DNA from: Thermoplasmatota archaeon | Lineage (GTDB): Bacteria > Pseudomonadota > Gammaproteobacteria > Burkholderiales > Thiobacillaceae | DNA length: 8,725 nucleotides | NCBI GenBank assembly: GCA_023475455.1 | Contig: JAMCVR010000086.1 | Span: 6,631 to 15,355, forward strand | Direction: 5' to 3' | Shown: piece by piece, positions 6,202 to 8,725 of the stretch | How the letters are laid out: each line of letters opens with the position of its first letter | How positions within the stretch are numbered: the first letter of the stretch is position 1 | The notes under the pieces: generated by a model | Databases searched by the model: none | What the model saw: only the letters and a program-made list of their open reading frames with translations | Told to the model about the DNA's origin: nothing | Program-made: the position numbers and the translations under genes

Positions 6202-7290
6202 ATGCAAAGACGAGATTTCCTGGCGGGCGCGGGCGTCGCCGCCATGCTGCCCATGGCGGCCGCGCAGGCAGCGCCCGCAGAATTGAGCCAGCTGCCCACC
6301 ATCCGCTGGCGGCTGGCGTCGAGCTTCCCCAAGAGCCTCGACACCATCTACGGCGCGGCCGAAACCCTGTCCAAGCGCGTCGCCGCGCTCACAAGCGGCA
6401 AGTTCCAGATCCGCGTCTTCGCCGGCGGCGAACTGGTGCCCGGCCTGCAGGTGCTCGACGCGGTCGGCAACGGCACCGCCGAATGCGGCCACTCGGCGGG
6501 CTATTACTACGTCGGCAAGAACCTCGCGCTCGCCTTCGACACCGCCGTCCCGTTCGGCCTCACCGCGCGCCAGCAGAACGCTTGGATGTACGCCGGCGGC
6601 GGCCTCTCGGCGCTGCGCAAGCTCTATTCGAAGTACAACGTGGTGCAGTTTCCCGGCGGCAACACCGGCACCCAGATGGGCGGCTGGTTCAGGAAGCCGA
6701 TCAAGTCGATGGCCGATTTGCGCGGCCTCAAAATGCGCATCCCCGGCATCGGCGGCCAGATCATGGCCAAGCTCGGCGCCGTGCCGCAGACCCTGCCCGG
6801 CGGCGACATCTACCCCGCGCTGGAACGCGGCGCGCTTGACGCCGCCGAATGGGTGGGGCCGTACGACGACGAGAAGCTCGGCTTCCACAAGATCGCCATG
6901 CACTACTACTATCCCGGCTGGTGGGAAGGCGGCCCGCAGCTCTCCTTCTACGTCAACCAGGCCAGCTGGCGCGCCTTGCCCGAGCAGTACCGCCAGGCCT
7001 TCGAAGTCGCCACCGCCGAGGCCAACCAGCTGATGCTCGCCCAATACGACGCCAAGAACCCGCCCGCGCTGCTGCGCCTGGTGGGGCAGGGCGTCCAACT
7101 GCACCCGTATCCCAAGGACGTGATGCTCGCCGCGCGCCGCGCCACCTTCGAACTGTACGAAGAGGAAGCGAAAACCAACCCGGATTTCGCGACCATCTAC
7201 CGTTCCTGGAAGCTGTTCCGCGACACCCAGTTCCAGTGGTTCAAGGTCGCCGAAGCGGCGTATTCCAACTTCAACTACTACGTGAAATGA
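6202..7290 (+). CDS. dctP: TRAP transporter periplasmic solute-binding protein, DctP family, TakP-like (intact copy)
   Basis: This is an extracytoplasmic solute receptor for a tripartite (TRAP) transporter, 362 aa. The N-terminus is a twin-arginine signal, [10 protein letters not shown] (residues 2-11), with a likely cleavage after AQA or AQAA (residues 21-24), so it is exported folded. Family blocks include [37 protein letters not shown] (Arg179, the position of the conserved carboxylate-binding arginine) and EWVGPYDD (Glu216-Trp217). These resemble TakP of Rhodobacter sphaeroides, which binds 2-oxo acids such as pyruvate; that substrate is an inference here. I chose ATG 6202 for its AGGAG at 6190-6194 and the signal peptide. 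No dctQ/dctM membrane genes lie beside it. Its first 133 bases are in copy 2 of the duplication, but the frame is intact throughout. Confidence 0.92.
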   Translation: MQRRDFLAGAGVAAMLPMAAAQAAPAELSQLPTIRWRLASSFPKSLDTIYGAAETLSKRVAALTSGKFQIRVFAGGELVPGLQVLDAVGNGTAECGHSAGYYYVGKNLALAFDTAVPFGLTARQQNAWMYAGGGLSALRKLYSKYNVVQFPGGNTGTQMGGWFRKPIKSMADLRGLKMRIPGIGGQIMAKLGAVPQTLPGGDIYPALERGALDAAEWVGPYDDEKLGFHKIAMHYYYPGWWEGGPQLSFYVNQASWRALPEQYRQAFEVATAEANQLMLAQYDAKNPPALLRLVGQGVQLHPYPKDVMLAARRATFELYEEEAKTNPDFATIYRSWKLFRDTQFQWFKVAEAAYSNFNYYVK

Positions 7291-7325
7291 TTCCGCGCTA
7301 ACCTAAGAAAAACGCAAAAAATGTC

Positions 7326-7448
7326 GTCACCCCGGCGGTGCGCGGTTGTTACAGCTTTAGCTGTTTACAACCGCGGCCTACCCCTTGCGGGTGAACGCCG
7401 GGGTCCAGCTGCTTGATTAGACTGGATTCCGGCGTCCGCCGGAATGAC
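7326..7448. repeat. REP/MITE-like palindromic intergenic repeat, copy B, with enlarged left loop
   Basis: This 123-bp element has the plan of copy A. The left stem is ACCCCGGCG (7329-7337) with CGCCGGGGT (7396-7404), followed by CCAG, a linker and ACTGGATTCCGGC. The right stem is ATTCCGGC with GCCGGAAT, and the element ends in ATGAC. In copy A the left loop is 6 nt; here it is 58 nt and has its own hairpin, CGCGGTTGT (7341-7349) with ACAACCGCG (7367-7375), enclosing ACAGC/GCTGT. A small ACCCC-TTG-CGGGT hairpin follows. Drawn as RNA this is a multi-branched junction. It fills most of the dctP-coq7 gap and may act as a dctP terminator or 3' stabiliser (inference). Confidence 0.8.
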
Positions 7449-7506
7449 AAACGGACCCGCTCAGCGTTTCCAAGTCACGTTTGCTAAAGGCTAAACCGAG
7501 GCACCC

Positions 7507-8130
7507 ATGAACAAACTCGACCAGCTCATCACCACCTTCGACCTCGGCCTGCGCACCGTCTTCGCCAGCCCCCACGCCGGCCGCCCCTATCCCGGCGCCG
7601 GACCGGAAGCGGCCCTGAGCGATGCGGAAAAAGCCCAGGCCGCCGCGCTGATGCGCGTCAACCACGTCGGCGAAGTCTGCGCGCAGGCCCTGTACGCCGG
7701 GCAGGCGCTCACCGCGAAGAATGAAACCGTGCGCGACGAACTCGAACAGGCCGCGCGCGAAGAGACCGACCACCTCGCCTGGTGCGAAACGCGCATCAAC
7801 GAACTCGGCGGCCGCAAGAGCCTGCTCAATCCGCTGTGGTTCGGCGGCGCGTTCGGCATCGGCGTCGTTGCCGGAATGCTGGGCGACAAATGGAACCTCG
7901 GCTTCCTCGCCGAAACCGAACGCCAGGTCGAAGCCCACCTCGACGGCCACCTGCGGCAGCTGCCCGAAGCCGACGCCAGGAGCCGCGCCGTCGTCGAGCA
8001 GATGAAGGTCGACGAAGCCCGGCATGCGCAAACCGCCGTCGACCACGGCGGCGCGCCGCTGCCGATGCCGGTCAAACAGGCGATGCGTTTTGCGGCGGAT
8101 GTGATGCGGCAGACGGCGAGCCGGATTTAG
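7507..8130 (+). CDS. coq7: 2-polyprenyl-3-methyl-6-methoxy-1,4-benzoquinol monooxygenase (Coq7)
   Basis: Coq7 is the di-iron hydroxylase of the late ubiquinone pathway, adding the C6 hydroxyl to demethoxyubiquinol; it replaces the flavoprotein UbiF used by E. coli. The protein is 207 aa. The expected iron ligands are present: Glu56 (in NHVGEVCAQ), Glu86 and His89 (EETDH), Glu138 ([10 protein letters not shown]), Glu170 and His173 (DEARH). The hydrophobic stretch between the two halves ([16 protein letters not shown], residues 111-126) fits the amphipathic membrane-contact region. GAGG (7498-7501) lies 5 bp before ATG 7507. It stands alone: copy B of the palindromic repeat lies upstream and a toxin-antitoxin pair downstream. 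It implies ubiquinone-based aerobic respiration alongside the anaerobic reductase. Confidence 0.96.
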   Translation: MNKLDQLITTFDLGLRTVFASPHAGRPYPGAGPEAALSDAEKAQAAALMRVNHVGEVCAQALYAGQALTAKNETVRDELEQAAREETDHLAWCETRINELGGRKSLLNPLWFGGAFGIGVVAGMLGDKWNLGFLAETERQVEAHLDGHLRQLPEADARSRAVVEQMKVDEARHAQTAVDHGGAPLPMPVKQAMRFAADVMRQTASRI

Positions 8131-8139
8131 TCCCATGAT

Positions 8140-8158
8140 CCGCGGCGCAATGCCGCGG
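8140..8158 (+). terminator. GC-rich hairpin after coq7, possible terminator
   Basis: CCGCGGC (8140-8146), loop GCAAT, GCCGCGG (8152-8158) form a perfect 7-bp stem 9 bp after the coq7 stop. Only TT follows, not a U-tract, so intrinsic termination would be weak. A second inverted pair, ATGGTTGG (8173-8180) and CCAACCAT (8195-8202), follows. Confidence 0.4.
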
Positions 8159-8210
8159 TTGGCAGACATGCCATGGTTGGACTCCTTTCCACGCCCAACC
8201 ATCCTGTAGC

Positions 8211-8239
8211 TTGACTTCCTTTAGATTGTTGTCAAAAAT
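8211..8239 (+). promoter_or_regulatory. Possible promoter of the toxin-antitoxin pair
   Basis: TTGACT (8211-8216) is followed after 17 bp by AAAAAT (8234-8239), a poor -10. Transcription from it would start about at the toxin ATG (8246), and no Shine-Dalgarno precedes that ATG, so a leaderless message is possible. The inverted repeat at 8173-8202 just upstream could be an operator for the pair's HTH protein. Both are weak inferences. Confidence 0.25.
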
Positions 8240-8245
8240 GCCAAC

Positions 8246-8527
8246 ATGAAGGCCGAACTGCTCAAGCAGCACCGTCAACGCCTGCTCAATGGTGGGTTGG
8301 TCGAGATGAAAATATGGAAGCTGCCCTGCCCGGTGCCGCCTTGCGACCACGCCTTCAAGTATCGACTGGTCTATATCCTGGACGGGGAGCGGCTTGTCGG
8401 CTTCGATAATGAGCGTGGCAAGGGCGATCACAAGCACCTGGACGGAAAAGAGTCCGTCTACCGCTTTGTTTCCATCGACCAGCTTCTGGATGATTTCCTG
8501 GCAGAAGTGGAAAGGAGAGTTGAATGA
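8246..8527 (+). CDS. TumE-type toxin (DUF6516 family protein)
   Basis: A 93-aa protein recognised as the DUF6516/TumE family, a toxin class paired with a downstream HTH antitoxin. Family features seen are the N-terminal MKAELL, then VEMKIWKLPCPVPP (residues 19-32), FKYRLVYILDGERLVGFDNE (about 37-56) and KGDHKH (59-64), followed by an acidic helix at the C-terminus. The biochemical activity is not readable from sequence. Its stop overlaps the next ATG by 4 bp (ATGA, 8524-8527), so the two are translationally coupled, as in many toxin-antitoxin modules. ATG 8246 is the only start that keeps the family N-terminus; it has no visible Shine-Dalgarno. Family assignment is from remembered motifs, so moderate confidence. 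Confidence 0.75.
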   Translation: MKAELLKQHRQRLLNGGLVEMKIWKLPCPVPPCDHAFKYRLVYILDGERLVGFDNERGKGDHKHLDGKESVYRFVSIDQLLDDFLAEVERRVE

Positions 8528-8725
8528 GAACCGCCGTCATCGAAATCAACCCCGACTGGAAAGCCGCGCTCAGGGCAGGCGCAAAAGGCATACGCCAGGC
8601 CGCCAAATACGGGCGTGTCCAACAGTTCACTTTCAGCTATGCCAGCCCCGAACTGCTGTTCTCCGAAATCAGTCCCAAGCGCTGGGGGGTGCTGGAAGCG
8701 ATGAGCGGCGCCGGCGAAATGAGTC
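8524..8725 (+). CDS. HTH DNA-binding protein, likely antitoxin of the TumE pair (partial, runs off window)
   Basis: Sixty-seven codons are visible before the window ends. It starts at ATG 8524 with a strong AAAGGAG (8511-8517) 6 bp upstream. The N-terminal part (IEINPDWKAAL, then FSYASPELLFSEISPKRW) resembles putative DNA-binding proteins of the HVO_A0114/MarR-like type that accompany TumE-family toxins. The segment SPKRWGVLEAMSGAGEMS is where a winged helix-turn-helix begins. The recognition helix is beyond the edge. Expected role: neutralise the toxin and repress the pair. Toxin-first gene order fits this family. The antitoxin role is inferred from the pairing. Confidence 0.7.
   Translation, partial: MRTAVIEINPDWKAALRAGAKGIRQAAKYGRVQQFTFSYASPELLFSEISPKRWGVLEAMSGAGEMS

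Larger units (their letters stand above)
5673..6334. repeat. 662-bp direct tandem duplication, copy 2
   Basis: This is the second, identical unit. It joins a truncated glyA 5' fragment (6110-5673) to the 5' end of the intact dctP gene (from 6202). The unit length is not a multiple of three (662 = 3 x 220 + 2), so neither truncated fragment reads on in frame into its partner. Perfect identity means the event is very recent, is being homogenised, or is an assembly error. Confidence 0.95.

Noticed and set aside
5011..6334. The direct repeats as the ends of an insertion sequence or integrated element
   Set aside because: The copies are directly adjacent with nothing between them, contain only host gene parts, have no terminal inverted repeats and encode no transposase.
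4204..7104. A continuous 966-codon minus-strand reading frame through the duplication
   Set aside because: Only its last 414 codons (from 5448) are GlyA. The upstream part reads dctP antisense and the copy 2 glyA fragment in the wrong frame; it is open because the DNA is GC-rich.
7417..8202. Minus-strand frame of 261 codons opposite coq7
   Set aside because: Coq7 on the plus strand has every di-iron ligand and a ribosome site; the opposite frame has neither domain nor start signal.

Overview
The window is GC-rich, gene-dense chromosomal DNA. It most likely comes from a betaproteobacterium: glyA-nrdR-ribD lie in a row, ubiquinone hydroxylation is by Coq7, and the TRAP-type binding protein resembles TakP. 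Nothing in the sequence fixes the genus. I see no rRNA, tRNA, CRISPR array, transposase or phage gene.

Layout. Positions 1-1796 (+) hold an anaerobic (class III) ribonucleotide reductase cluster. It has the 3' part of the large NrdD chain, a separate 61-residue gene carrying the glycyl-radical motif that normally ends NrdD, and the radical-SAM activase gene nrdG. Positions 5448-1666 (-) read glyA, nrdR, ribD and a SAM-dependent methyltransferase. nrdR/ribD abut and ribD/methyltransferase overlap by 4 bp; the methyltransferase converges on nrdG and overlaps its end. Divergent from glyA is a DctP/TakP-like periplasmic binding-protein gene (6202-7290, +). It is followed by coq7 (7507-8130, +) and by a TumE-type toxin gene overlapping the start of its putative HTH antitoxin gene, which runs off the window.

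The main anomaly is an exact 662-bp direct tandem duplication (5011-5672 and 5673-6334) covering the glyA/dctP divergent promoter and the 5' ends of both genes. Outward from the duplication each gene keeps one intact copy (glyA uses copy 1, dctP uses copy 2). Between them lie two broken inward-facing fragments, a 50-residue dctP 5' stub and a chimeric 209-codon glyA 5' fragment. The copies show no difference, so the event is very recent or is an assembly error.

Three intergenic elements also stand out. Two are related palindromic (REP/MITE-like) repeats, at 1005-1068 and 7326-7448; the second has an enlarged, internally structured left loop. The third is a TAGGGA/CTAGG-rich inverted repeat filling the glyA-nrdR gap.

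Functionally, the NrdD chains and NrdG would supply dNTPs without oxygen, and NrdR is the ATP/dATP-sensing repressor of ribonucleotide reductase genes. GlyA feeds one-carbon units to nucleotide synthesis, RibD makes riboflavin precursors and Coq7 makes ubiquinone.
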